Shown here: positions 9,886 to 19,387 of the stretch, in pieces | How positions within the stretch are numbered: the first letter of the stretch is position 1 | Layout: every line of letters begins with the position of its first letter | Assembly: GCA_039654915.1 (NCBI GenBank) | Contig: CM077593.1 | Location: 37,418,501-37,482,500 of the forward strand | Direction: 5' to 3' | Source of the DNA: Aquilaria yunnanensis | Lineage: Eukaryota > Streptophyta > Magnoliopsida > Malvales > Thymelaeaceae | Length of the DNA stretch: 64,000 bases | The notes under the pieces: model-generated | The model's input: only the letters and a program-made list of their open reading frames with translations | What the model was told of the DNA's origin: nothing | The model's database searches: none | Translations under genes and position numbers: made by a program

Positions 9886-12235
9886 ATGTCTGCGATGCCT
9901 GTTCCCGAGAGCTGGAAACCTCTTCTGGCCCATCCTTGCTGTACCACCCCCGAAAAACTAGAGAGGTGGAAGAAAAAATTCTTTCTTCCGTCTTACGCTG
10001 TGACCAGACTGCCTCGTTCTAGCCATTTTGCTTTTTCAAACCGTGGCGACGAGGTTACCGTCTTCCGAGCCCAACTGAAGGCCGGACTTCGGTATCCTCC
10101 CCCGAAGGTGGTTTGCGAGTTCTGCCAATTCCATGGCATTGCTGTGAACCAGCTTCCCCCGAACGCGTACTGCTATTTTAACGCCTACCTCTGCATGTGT
10201 GGCGTGTTCGGGATAGAGCCCCACTTCATCATTTTCATGCAGTACTACAAGCTCTATGTGGTCCCGAAGGGTGGCTTCTATTTCCTGCTGCCTCGGGGAT
10301 CCGGGAGCAAAAAATTCACCTTCACCTTCGACACGAAGGATAGCTGGCGGGGGTGGCAGCCTAAGTTCTTTTTCCTCAAGGTGGATAAGAACTGGTCTGA
10401 TGTCCCGACCAGGTGGGCTCAGGGAGTGCTGAACGCAGACGTCGTTGATCCGAGGATGCTGCTGACCCCACCGTTGGCTTCCGTGTTCGCGGATTTCGAC
10501 GCCCGCATTCGGGCAGTCGCTGACTGGGCTCCCGAGGTCTCTCCTCGTGCTCTTTACCCCTTTCCTATCAACTGGAGGTTGATGACCGAAGAAGTCCTTC
10601 GGGAGCTGAAAGTGGTTAAGGAGCACGTGACTGACCTCAATATGCCCGCTCCCGCCATCGCCGGGAAAGACTCCTGCCTGGTCAAGCTCCTTAAGGGGGA
10701 GACTTCTTTCGAAACTTTTGCCGAAAGTGAGTACTCTTCCATCCCTTTATACTTTTTCCTCGGACTTACCGCTGATATTTCTTCTCTTTTTCAGAGATGG
10801 GCGATGGGGCTGCCGCTTATTACAAGGCCCTCTTTTCTGGCCAAGTGGAGAAGGGAGAGCAGACAAAGAAGGCGGCTTCCCGAAGAAGGAAGACGACAGG
10901 GGCGGGACCCTCGGCGAAGCGAGCTAGGAAGGCTCTCCAGCCTTCTCAGCCAGAGCTTTTGGAAGAAGAAGCTGGCGAAGACGCTGGTCTTGTTGAAATT
11001 CCACCGGCCGAGGTCCCCGCTACTTCCGCCGAGGTGCCTCCTCTCGACCTCGAGGCCCCCAGAAACACTGTAGTGGTAGAAGTACCCACCGCCGAGGAGC
11101 GGTACCGGCAGAAGGGTAAGGGTCTTTCTTCCGAGGGGCCCGAGGATCCCGAGGACACTGTCTCCGAGGTTCCTCCAGGTATGCCTTTAGGCGAAGTTCA
11201 GCTCCTTTTCCTTTCGTGAATTTTTCTTCTGCTCCTAACTTCCTTCTCACTTTCAGGGGAGCCTCTTACTGCTGGCTGGAGGGCCATTCATGAGAGGAAA
11301 CGGGCCCTGCGCGATGCCACAATCCCTGAGGGGAAGATCCCCTTGGAGCCCTTTTGGACAATCACGGAGGATATGAATTTGTTCTCCGACGATTGTCCGA
11401 AGATGACAAAAGAGATTTGGAAGGGGATGACCACTGACGCCTCCTTCCGGGCCATTGCGGCGGCTCACCCGAGGGATCTTACCCTCGCCGCAAAAGTCAC
11501 CGAGCACGCTGCTCAGGTATAGTCTTTACACTTTTTTCCTCAATTTTCTAAGTGTTTAGACTTGTACTAACCTGGACTTTTGCCTTGCCGTAGCTGCTGG
11601 AGTACGCTGGTTATCTCCGAGTTCGGGTGGCCAGACAGGCTGCCTCCAAGGATGCGACTTCGCGGGAACTCAGTGAAGCGAAGGCTTCGCTTGCGAAGGT
11701 GATCGCCAGCAACCAGCAGCTGACAGCGGATTGTTCTCAGCAACTTGCTGCCGTTCGGGAGGAGTTCTCGAAGAAAAGAGAAGAACTTGAAAAGGACTCC
11801 TCCCGGAAGATTGCCGACCTCGGCGACCAAGTAAAGGGGCTGCTCGCCGCCAACGAAGATCTTGTCAAGGACAAGGCTGTTTCTGACAGTCTTGCGTCGA
11901 GGTTGACGGACGAGAACAATGCTCTTCAAGCCGAGGTCGAGGCTCTGAAGAAGGAGTCCGGAGAGACGCTGGGGATAAGCGAGCTCGAAGAGGAGGTTGC
12001 TGAGCTGAGGGACGAGGTCAATGTCCTTGGCGTTCAAAAACGTACTTCTGATAACATGGCCAAGGTCGCCTTTCAGGACGGCTTCTGCCTCGCTCGGCAC
12101 CAGGTGCTGCAGAGGTTCCCAGATTTGGACCTCTCTTTTCTGGAGGGCCTAAATATTCCTGAGGGACCTCGGTGGCAGTGGTCCAAGGTCGAGCATCTGA
12201 AGCTTCCTGGTCTTCGTTCGCCCGGCTCTCCCTAG
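9886..12235 (+). CDS. Antisense four-exon gene of a Tat-type element (PF04195-like protein, 708 aa)
   Basis: I infer exons 9886-10726, 10795-11178, 11257-11516 and 11594-12235. They are joined by three short GT-AG introns of 68, 78 and 77 bp with pyrimidine-rich 3' ends, and together they give an open frame of 708 codons. All three junctions recur at the same phase in the diverged copy in element Z. Exon 1 carries the conserved globular region: KKFFLPSYAVTRLP, then VCEFCQFHGIAVNQLPPNAY, an IEPHFIIFMQYYKLY stretch and FYFLLPRGSGSKKFTF. I recognise this as the Pfam 'putative gypsy type transposon' family (PF04195). Exon 2 is rich in Lys/Arg early (a possible nuclear signal, KKAASRRRK) and Pro/Glu later. 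Exon 4 is a long heptad-type coiled coil followed by a conserved QVLQRFPDLDLSFLEGLNIPEGP tail. The molecular function is unknown. It is encoded opposite to gag-pol and should be expressed from its own promoter. Confidence 0.82.
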
Positions 12236-13053
12236 TTTGTTTTAGGGCTCCTCTTATTTTTCTCCTTCGTGCTCCTTCTTTGGACACTTCTTTTGTAAGG
12301 CAGCGTTTGCTCTAAATGAACAATCTTTTCGGCTAAGTCCTTTCTTGCAAGTTTCTTTATATCCACTGTCCCGAACACGTTTGCTCAAGAGACTTTCGGA
12401 AAACCTGTAACCAAAGAAACTTTTTACCTTCCTTTGTCCCGAGTGTGCTCGCTCAAGAGACTTTCTGGAAAGTTTGCAAAAATTTGGCTAAGTCTTCTGC
12501 ATGCTTTTTGTTTCTTTTTATCCCGAACATGTTTGCTCAAGGGACTTCGGAAAACCTGCGACCAAAGAAACTTTTTACCTTCCTTTGTCCCGAGTGTGCT
12601 CGCTCAAGAGACTTTCTGGAAAGTTTGCAAAAATTTGGCTAAGTCTTTTGCAGGCTTTTTGTTTCCTTTTATCCCGAACATGTTTGCTCAAGGGACTTCG
12701 GAAAAGTTTCAGCCAAATTTTTCTGTCTTCCTATTGTCCCGAGCATATTTGCTCAAGGGACTTAGGAAAATTCTCACGAGATTGCTCATTTCCCTCTTTC
12801 CCGAGCATGTACGCTCAAGGGTGTTTGGAAATTATCTCTGATTTTGTTTTGGCGTGCACTATTACGAGATTCTTGCTTTCCCTTTTTTCCGAGCATGTAC
12901 GCTCAAGGGCCTTCGGGAAGTCACATCTGCTTTTTTCGTGGCGAGCACCTTCGCGGAATTCTGTCTTGGACAATTTGGTATACTTAAGAATTTTTCTCAA
13001 GACCATTCTGTACTTAGAATATTTCTTGTACAATATATTTCTTCCGCTCAACC
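12236..13053. repeat. Spacer between converging genes of Y, with tandem motif repeats
   Basis: The antisense gene ends at 12235 and gag-pol ends at 13054, so they converge on this 818-bp gap. Between about 12365 and 12920 a motif of the form TCCCGA-x-CATGTTTGCTCAAG plus GGACTTCGGAAA occurs eight times (near 12368, 12437, 12521, 12587, 12671, 12737, 12800 and 12886). Two of the copies form a near-perfect 150-bp duplicated block (about 12388-12537 and 12538-12687). Variable tandem repeats in this place are known for Tat-lineage elements. Open frames here are by-products of the repeat. Confidence 0.75.
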
Positions 13054-16000
13054 TTAGGCGTAGAATTTTTTCAGGGCGTCTGAATGCCAAGTGTTTTTCA
13101 ATTCTACGCCTTCGGCGTCACCAAGCTTGTACACGCCTTTTCGTACTTCGGCGAGAACCAGATAAGGTCCTTCCCAATTTGCGCGAAGTACTCCGTGAGA
13201 TGGCCTTCGGGGTGCAAAGTCGGCCTTTCGGAGAACGAGGTCTCCTTTTTTGATTTCTTTTGGCCTGGCTTTTAAGTTGATAGCCGCGGCCACTCTTTGC
13301 TGGAAAGCTTTTCTTCTCAGCTCGGCTATTTCTCTGTGTTCGGCCACAAGGTCGAGCTTAGTTCTCAGACCGAGGTCGTTTCCGCCTTCATCAAATACTT
13401 GCACCCGTATTGAAGGCTGAACTATCTCTATTGGGATAATGGCCTCTGTTCCGAAGACGAGTGAGAAGGGAGTTTCCCCTGTGGCTCTTCGTGGCGTCGT
13501 TCGGTAGCTCCACAATACACTTTGGAGTTCTCCTGGCCATTTCCCCTTGGCTTCCCCAAGTCTCTTTTTCAGGCCATCTTTTATGGTCCTGTTTGATACT
13601 TCCACCTGCCCATTGCTTTGGGGGTGAGCTACTGGGGCGAAGTGCATCTTTATTCCGAGGTCGCTGATGAATTCCTGGAATCCTTTGTCTATGAACTGGG
13701 ATCCATTATCAGCTACTAGTACCCTCGGTATGCCAAATCTGCATATGATGTTTTTCCATACGAACTTCTGCACTTCTTTTGCCGAGATAGTTGCTAGTGG
13801 TTCTGCCTCTACCCACTTTGAGAAATAGTCCACTGCTACCACGCAGAATTTCACGCCTCCCGGTGCTGTGGGGAGTGGCCCAATGAGGTCTATACCCCAG
13901 ACTGCGAAGGGCCAAGGATAGTCTGCCGACGTTACCATTTCCGAGGGTATCCTCTGGATTTTTGCATGTCTCTGGCAACTACCGCACTTCTGGACGAACT
14001 GCCTTGCGTCCTTTCTCAGGGTAGGCCAGAAGTATCCTTGGCGGAGTATCACTGCTGCAAGGGCATCAGTTCCAATGTGCGAGCCGCACATGCCTTCGTG
14101 AACTTCTTCGAGAACCATCTCAGTATCCTCTTCGCCCACACATCTCTGCAGCGGATTTGCATATCCTTGCCGATATAACTCTTCACCAATCAGGAAGAAT
14201 CTTCCGGCACGTCTTCGCAGTCTTGCAGCATTGCCAGCGTCTTCGGGAAGCTCATTCTCTGCGAGGTATTTCTTTATGGGGTCCTTCCACCCTGTTCCCG
14301 AGGACGTTACGCTTAGCACGGAGATGCTTGGATGGTCTAGCACCTCGGTGTATGTTTTGGACTTCGCTAAGCAATCTGCCTCAGTGTTATTCCGCCGGGG
14401 TACATTTTCGATCCGCACGGCGTCAAACTCTTGGATGAGTTTTGTTACCAGCTCGTGGTATTTTGCCAAGATTGGGTCCTTCGCCCCATAATCTCCTGCC
14501 GTCTGCCGAACTACCAGCTGGGAATCGCTGTGAGCCCTTAAGTTTCTCACGCCAATCTTTCTGGCCAAGCGTAATCCCGCTATGAGGGCTTCATACTCAG
14601 CCACATTATTAGTAACGTTGAAGCTGAACTTGATAGCCTTCATCACCTCTAGGCCTTCGGGTCCTCTGATAACTATTCCAGCTCCCTGGTGTACGGACCC
14701 CGAGGCTCCGTCAACATGCAAGGTCCATTCTGGCTCACCTTCTTTCGGATCTGAGTGGTTCTCCTCAGTGGTGGGTATTTCGGCGATAAAATCTGCCAAT
14801 GCTTGGGCTTTTATGGCCTTCCGAGGCTCATAGGTGATTTCGTGTTCGCCAAGCTCTATGCACCACTTGGAGAGCCTTCCCGAATGATCAACTCTCTTCA
14901 TAACATCCCGTAGTGGTAGACTACTTCGGACGATGATGGGGTGAGCCTGGAAATATGGTCGCAGTCTTCTTCCTGCAAGCACCAAGGCGTATATAGCTTT
15001 TTGAAGCAAAGGGTACCTGATTTCGGCGCCATGCAGGGACTTGCTGACGTAGTAGACCGGCCATTGTTTCGGCCCTTCTTCTTTCACCAGGACCGAGCTC
15101 ACGGCCTTTTTTGTGACGGCGAGGTACAGTACGAGGGGTTCTCCCTCCCGAGGTTGTCGCAGAGTCGGCAGGCTGGCCAGGTAGACTTTGAGTTCTTCCC
15201 AGGCCTTTTGGCAATCTTCATCCCAGGGATGATTGTTTCTTCCGAGGTCGCCTTCCATCTTTGCTGCCTTTGTGAGGACTTTGAAGAAAGGTCTACACCT
15301 ATCTCCGTACCTGGAAATAAACCTGCTCAGAGAGGTTATTCTTCCGGTTAGTCTCTGCACATCTTTGACTGTGGCAGGAGTTCGGAACTCAAGCAGAGCC
15401 TTAATCTTCTCAGGATTGGCGTCGATGCCTCTTTCGGATACCATGTACCCAAGGAATTTTCCCGACGTCACCCCGAAGATACACTTCTCGGGGTTAAGGC
15501 GAATCCCGAAGGCTCTGAGCTTTTGGAAGGTTTCCTCCAAATCTGCAACGTGGTAGCCGGGCAGCTTGCTTTTTACTATCATATCATCAACATATACTTC
15601 CATGTTTCTCCCCATTTGGTCTTTAAAGACCTTATTCATCAGTCTCTGGTAGGTGGCTCCTGCATTTTTCAGCCCGAAGGGCATTCTGATATAGCAGTAC
15701 GTTCCTCCCTCGGTGATGAAGGCAGTTTTCTCTTCATCTTCGGGGTCCATCCTTATCTGATGGTAGCCGCTGAAGGCATCTAGGAAGCTCAGGAGCCCGT
15801 ATTCGGCCGTTGAATCTACCAGTTGATCTATTGGCGGGAGGGGAAATGAGTCTTTCGGGCAAGCATCGTTCAAGTTTCTGAAATCAATGCACATCCGGAG
15901 TTTGCTGCTACCTTCTTTTGTGGCAATGACCACGTTGCTTAACCATTCGGGGTATTTTACCTCCCTGATAACTTCAGCATCCAATAGGCGCTGGACTTCG

Positions 16001-18552
16001 GTTTTCACGAAGTTGCTTTTGTGGGCTGAGATGCTTCGTTTCTTTTGCCTGATAGGTTTTGCTTCCGGGCTTACTTTGAGGCTGTGCTGTATTATGCCAG
16101 GGTTCACTCCTGGCATGTCTTTCGGCGAGTAGGCAAACAGATCTTTATTTTTTAGCAGAAAGGATACAAGATTTTCCTTATCACCTTTGGCCAAGCTCTT
16201 CCCTATTCGGGTAGATTGTCCTGGGACAAGATCTACTGCTTCCGTTTCTGCTTCTGCGGGATCTCCTTCTTTGCCTTTCTCCTGCGCCTTTGCCTCCACC
16301 GTTTGTGTAGAGCTGTTTGCCGGAGCCTTTCGTGCTTTTACAAACACCTTTCTTACCTCGGCTTGGTCGATGAAGACCTCTGCATCTCCATCCTTGGTGG
16401 CGAATGTGACAGTCAAGTACTTTACATCGGGGCGAATGTGCAGGTTCCCCTGAGTCTGCCTTCCAAGGATGGCGTTGTACGAAGACGGGACATCCATGAC
16501 GATGAATCTTGCCATTGTGGACGCGTACAACTCAGCTGCTCCATCTACCGAAGTGCCTTTCATCATCAAAGGGAGGTTGATCCATCCGAGGACGGGTAGT
16601 TCGGATGGCCCAACGCCGAAGGTGGGCGTGGTGACAGGTTTCAGCTCGCTGCTGGAGATGCCCAAGCTCGGCAGTAAGTGCGAGAATAGGACGTCAGCAT
16701 TTGAGCCATCATCAAGCAACACTCTCTTGACGTCCCAGTTCCCTATTCTCGCCATTATCAGCAGCGGGTCGTCGTGGGGGAAGACGACAGTGGAGCCATC
16801 TTTGCGAGCCAATTTCTTTGATGGACTTTGATACTCCATAACCGCAATTTCTCTGGCCTTCCGCTTTCTTTCCGAGGATGGGAGCCCCGTGGTAATGGTT
16901 TGGATGACCCCTACTGGAGGTGGAAGGCGCCTTTTTGGACTTCTGTTTCTCCGCCTGTCTGAGTCATAGTCCTCTTTTTCGGCCCTCTCTTCCTCCTCTT
17001 TTCTGCCTTTTGGGGAGGGCATCCGCAGGTATTTGCGAAGCTGGCCCTGTTTGATCAGCGACTCTATGTACTTCTTCAGCTGGAAGCAGTCTTCGGTGTC
17101 ATGACCGTGGTCGCGATGAAACTGGCAGAACTTCTTGGCATTCTTCTTATTATCGGCGGCCATGGCCTTTGGCCGCCGAATCTGCGTCCCTTGCCTTTCC
17201 AGCGCCATGAGAATGTTGGTCCGTGTCGTGCTCAAGGGTGTGAAACTTTGAGGTTTCTTTCCTCGCATTCGCCGTGGTCGACCTGTGTGTTCAGAAAGAT
17301 GCCGAGCTTGCTGGCTGGACCCTTCGGCGCGGTGATGATCAGACTTCGGCCCCGCCATCCTCAATTCCTCGGCTGTCATGTGCTGCTCTGCCCTTCGGTA
17401 AAATTCTCCGAGGGTCTCCGGGGGGTCCTTTGAGAACTCGTAGAACAGCTGTGAGTCACGCCGAAGGCCCCGTGTCATAGCGAGGATGCGGATTTCGGGC
17501 TGGAAGTCCGGGACGCTGAGTGCTTCCCTGTTGAACCATTCGACATAGTCTCGGATCGTCTCTCCGTTTCGCTGCTCTATGTCGAACATCTGCACAGGCA
17601 TTTTGGCCGTCGGCCTGCTCCCAATGAACTGCTGGGTAAAGGCTGTGGACAACTCCTGAAACTCAGAGATAGTCCCTGGGGGCAAAGAATTGTACCATGC
17701 TGTTGCTGGGCCCGTGAGGGTGACTTCAAAGCATTTGCACATGGTAGCGTCATCAGCTCCGTGCATTATCATGCTCCGCCTGTACTTCATCAGATGGGCC
17801 TGTGGATCAGTCCGGCCATCATAGATCTCCAGCCTAGGCACTCTGAAGTCGCCTGGCATAGCTGCCTCAACGACGGTGCGAATAAACGGGGAGCCATCTT
17901 CGCATAATGCCCCCGACAGCCTGTCCCAAACGGGTTTTCTGGTCACTTGCTTCTCCACTCTGTCCAGCCGTGCCAATATCCTTTCCATAAGCGCAGTGGC
18001 GCTAGGACCATTTTCGCGGGAGGGAGATCGACGGTGCCTTTTCGGGGAGCGAGTTCGGCGCGGAGGGGTCAGGGACCTCGCCTCGGGCGACGAACTACTT
18101 CGCTGTGAGACTCTCGGTCGCTTGGACCCGGTTTGTCCCACAGACCATTTCCCGAGGGCTATATCTTCTGTGGATGATTCTCCGCGAGGCTCTCCACTTC
18201 CTGAACTGCGGTGTGTAGACTTGGGGCTTCTCTCCCGAGGGCGTGCTGATGAGGAGGGTTTCTGGGCCCGTGACTGCTGTGGCCATCTTCGGTCGATCTG
18301 CTGAGTCATTTCAGCAACGACCGAGCGCTGAAAGTCCCTCAAGAAGCTCATGGTGATTACCAGAGGGCGGTCCTCCTCGGGCGTAGAAGTCTCTGGGAGT
18401 GTCGGCTCAGCAGCCGGTTGTATCTCAGGCGCGGACGAGGACTTTGGGAGTCCCTTGTCCTTAGAACGCCGAGTCTCAACGACGGCAATCTGCGAGCGGG
18501 TTCCCACAGACGGCGCCAAATGATGGCCTAAGGCCTCATCGTTGTGAGTCAT
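13054..18552 (-). CDS. gag-pol: Element Y Gag-Pol polyprotein, Tat type (1,832 aa)
   Basis: A single uninterrupted minus-strand frame. I chose the ATG at 18552, inside the 5' LTR, because the same start and following residues (M-[TS]-x-[ND]-[DE]) recur in elements Z, W and V. A further in-frame ATG exists at 18609. Residues below are counted from 18609. Gag core lies at about 250-400, a zinc-knuckle-like CQFH-x4-H-x4-C near 495, and protease with LLDDGSNAD near 633. Reverse transcriptase has the YVDD catalytic motif near 1006-1009. A degenerate first RNase H lies at about 1130-1250. A second, archaeal-type RNase H follows with VDGAS near 1300, EYEAL and SDSQL. Integrase has an HHCC zinc finger, then D in GIDLIGP (about 1571), D in VADNGSQF (about 1632) and E in SNGQVEV (about 1668). 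All catalytic residues I can check are present, so the protein could be functional. The stop lies 818 bp from the antisense gene. Confidence 0.95.
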   Translation of the reverse strand: MTHNDEALGHHLAPSVGTRSQIAVVETRRSKDKGLPKSSSAPEIQPAAEPTLPETSTPEEDRPLVITMSFLRDFQRSVVAEMTQQIDRRWPQQSRAQKPSSSARPRERSPKSTHRSSGSGEPRGESSTEDIALGKWSVGQTGSKRPRVSQRSSSSPEARSLTPPRRTRSPKRHRRSPSRENGPSATALMERILARLDRVEKQVTRKPVWDRLSGALCEDGSPFIRTVVEAAMPGDFRVPRLEIYDGRTDPQAHLMKYRRSMIMHGADDATMCKCFEVTLTGPATAWYNSLPPGTISEFQELSTAFTQQFIGSRPTAKMPVQMFDIEQRNGETIRDYVEWFNREALSVPDFQPEIRILAMTRGLRRDSQLFYEFSKDPPETLGEFYRRAEQHMTAEELRMAGPKSDHHRAEGSSQQARHLSEHTGRPRRMRGKKPQSFTPLSTTRTNILMALERQGTQIRRPKAMAADNKKNAKKFCQFHRDHGHDTEDCFQLKKYIESLIKQGQLRKYLRMPSPKGRKEEEERAEKEDYDSDRRRNRSPKRRLPPPVGVIQTITTGLPSSERKRKAREIAVMEYQSPSKKLARKDGSTVVFPHDDPLLIMARIGNWDVKRVLLDDGSNADVLFSHLLPSLGISSSELKPVTTPTFGVGPSELPVLGWINLPLMMKGTSVDGAAELYASTMARFIVMDVPSSYNAILGRQTQGNLHIRPDVKYLTVTFATKDGDAEVFIDQAEVRKVFVKARKAPANSSTQTVEAKAQEKGKEGDPAEAETEAVDLVPGQSTRIGKSLAKGDKENLVSFLLKNKDLFAYSPKDMPGVNPGIIQHSLKVSPEAKPIRQKKRSISAHKSNFVKTEVQRLLDAEVIREVKYPEWLSNVVIATKEGSSKLRMCIDFRNLNDACPKDSFPLPPIDQLVDSTAEYGLLSFLDAFSGYHQIRMDPEDEEKTAFITEGGTYCYIRMPFGLKNAGATYQRLMNKVFKDQMGRNMEVYVDDMIVKSKLPGYHVADLEETFQKLRAFGIRLNPEKCIFGVTSGKFLGYMVSERGIDANPEKIKALLEFRTPATVKDVQRLTGRITSLSRFISRYGDRCRPFFKVLTKAAKMEGDLGRNNHPWDEDCQKAWEELKVYLASLPTLRQPREGEPLVLYLAVTKKAVSSVLVKEEGPKQWPVYYVSKSLHGAEIRYPLLQKAIYALVLAGRRLRPYFQAHPIIVRSSLPLRDVMKRVDHSGRLSKWCIELGEHEITYEPRKAIKAQALADFIAEIPTTEENHSDPKEGEPEWTLHVDGASGSVHQGAGIVIRGPEGLEVMKAIKFSFNVTNNVAEYEALIAGLRLARKIGVRNLRAHSDSQLVVRQTAGDYGAKDPILAKYHELVTKLIQEFDAVRIENVPRRNNTEADCLAKSKTYTEVLDHPSISVLSVTSSGTGWKDPIKKYLAENELPEDAGNAARLRRRAGRFFLIGEELYRQGYANPLQRCVGEEDTEMVLEEVHEGMCGSHIGTDALAAVILRQGYFWPTLRKDARQFVQKCGSCQRHAKIQRIPSEMVTSADYPWPFAVWGIDLIGPLPTAPGGVKFCVVAVDYFSKWVEAEPLATISAKEVQKFVWKNIICRFGIPRVLVADNGSQFIDKGFQEFISDLGIKMHFAPVAHPQSNGQVEVSNRTIKDGLKKRLGEAKGKWPGELQSVLWSYRTTPRRATGETPFSLVFGTEAIIPIEIVQPSIRVQVFDEGGNDLGLRTKLDLVAEHREIAELRRKAFQQRVAAAINLKARPKEIKKGDLVLRKADFAPRRPSHGVLRANWEGPYLVLAEVRKGVYKLGDAEGVELKNTWHSDALKKFYA
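18510..18518 (-). promoter_or_regulatory. Primer-binding site of Y (Asp-tRNA-like)
   Basis: The minus strand, two bases inside the LTR, reads TGGCGCCGT, matching the complement of the 3' end of plant aspartate tRNA for nine bases and then diverging (CTGTGGG). The site lies inside the gag reading frame and is translated as L-A-P-S. Equivalent sites: Z 28692-28700 (TGGCACCGT), W 34403-34411 (TGGCACTAT), V 35565-35573 (TGGTGCCGT). Confidence 0.75.
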
Positions 18553-19387
18553 GGTGACTGTTGAGGAGACTTCTAGGAGGAAGAACGCCTGGAAGGTGGA
18601 TCGACCCAAGGAGAGTACCTGAAAAGCTGGTAAACAGGGTTAGGAGGCCCCCGGAGTGTTTTTCCGGGGGGGGAGCCTCCGACGCCCAAGTCAGTGGTGG
18701 CCGGAAGAAGGAGAAAGTCACTAGCTCAAAGAGAAAGGCAGAAAAGTCTCGCTTGGTATTTTCTCAGAGTGTGGGAGCTGTATATCCGGCCTGCCAACCT
18801 CCTGTCAAGTATTTATTTCCTGTATATATAGGAATACCTAGCCCGTTCAGATCATGACACGTGTGCGGTCGGATGCTCCTGAACGTCTGGGCGTAGGGGA
18901 CAGATAGTTGGTAACTAGATGGCCTCGAGCCTTGTGCTGAGACGGGCCATGATATGATTCTGATGGCGTCTGCGTGTCAGGGCGACTTTTTACGTCTGTG
19001 GTGGGACGTGTCAGAGGCTTCCTTAAATGCTTCCTTAAATGCGCCTGCCGTACTCCCGAGGTCCCTGGGCGAGGTCGTCCTCTAGTTCGGACAGAGCCTC
19101 TTCGGGAAGCCTACCCTCAGTTCGGGGGTTCCCAGTTCCAGGGGGTTCCGCCTTCGGGGATATCATATTCGGGCAGCAATGTCTGGTGCCACTTTTCCGA
19201 AGGCGCGCTGTTCACAACCTTGGGGGGCGAATGGAGTCCTCAAGTTTTACTGGCGTGCCGAGGCTCGGAGCTCTCAGGCTATCTCCCGAGGTGCATGATT
19301 CCACCTATTCCCGGGAAGTGCCAGTTCTTCTGGCCATTGTTGTGGCAGGGTATTCGGCCAGATTGAGGCGACAGCCTTTGGCTATCA
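18521..19387 (-). repeat. 5' LTR of element Y
   Basis: 867 bp. It carries the promoter of gag-pol and the gag start codon at 18552. The right end abuts target duplication CATGC. Confidence 0.95.
18822..18830 (-). promoter_or_regulatory. TATA box of the Y LTR promoter
   Basis: TATATATAC on the minus strand. Transcription should start near 18790, leaving roughly 240 nt of leader before the ATG at 18552. Confidence 0.6.

Larger units (their letters stand above)
8179..19387 (-). mobile_element. Element Y: complete Tat-type Ty3/gypsy retrotransposon (11.2 kb)
   Basis: The element begins TGATGG and ends ATCA on the plus strand, flanked by CATGC at 8174-8178 and 19388-19392. Both LTRs are 867 bp. 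Gag-pol is on the minus strand, and an unrelated spliced gene lies between pol and the 3' LTR on the plus strand. This organisation, with an extra antisense ORF and a second, archaeal-type RNase H, is known in the plant Tat lineage (Retand, Grande, RIRE2-type elements). By eye I counted eight or nine differences between the LTRs, about 1%, so insertion is recent on an evolutionary scale. Both coding units look intact. Confidence 0.93.

Noticed and set aside
10036..10626. 196-codon minus-strand frame opposite antisense exon 1
   Set aside because: It mirrors the conserved exon; its counterpart in Z (21894-22295) is much shorter, so the minus-strand frame is not preserved.
9886..12235. Host gene trapped between LTRs
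   Set aside because: A homologous gene with the same introns lies at the same place in element Z and a relic at 4045-4960, so it belongs to the element family.
16187..16831. Plus-strand frames opposite Y pol
   Set aside because: Shadows of the strongly coding minus-strand gag-pol frame.
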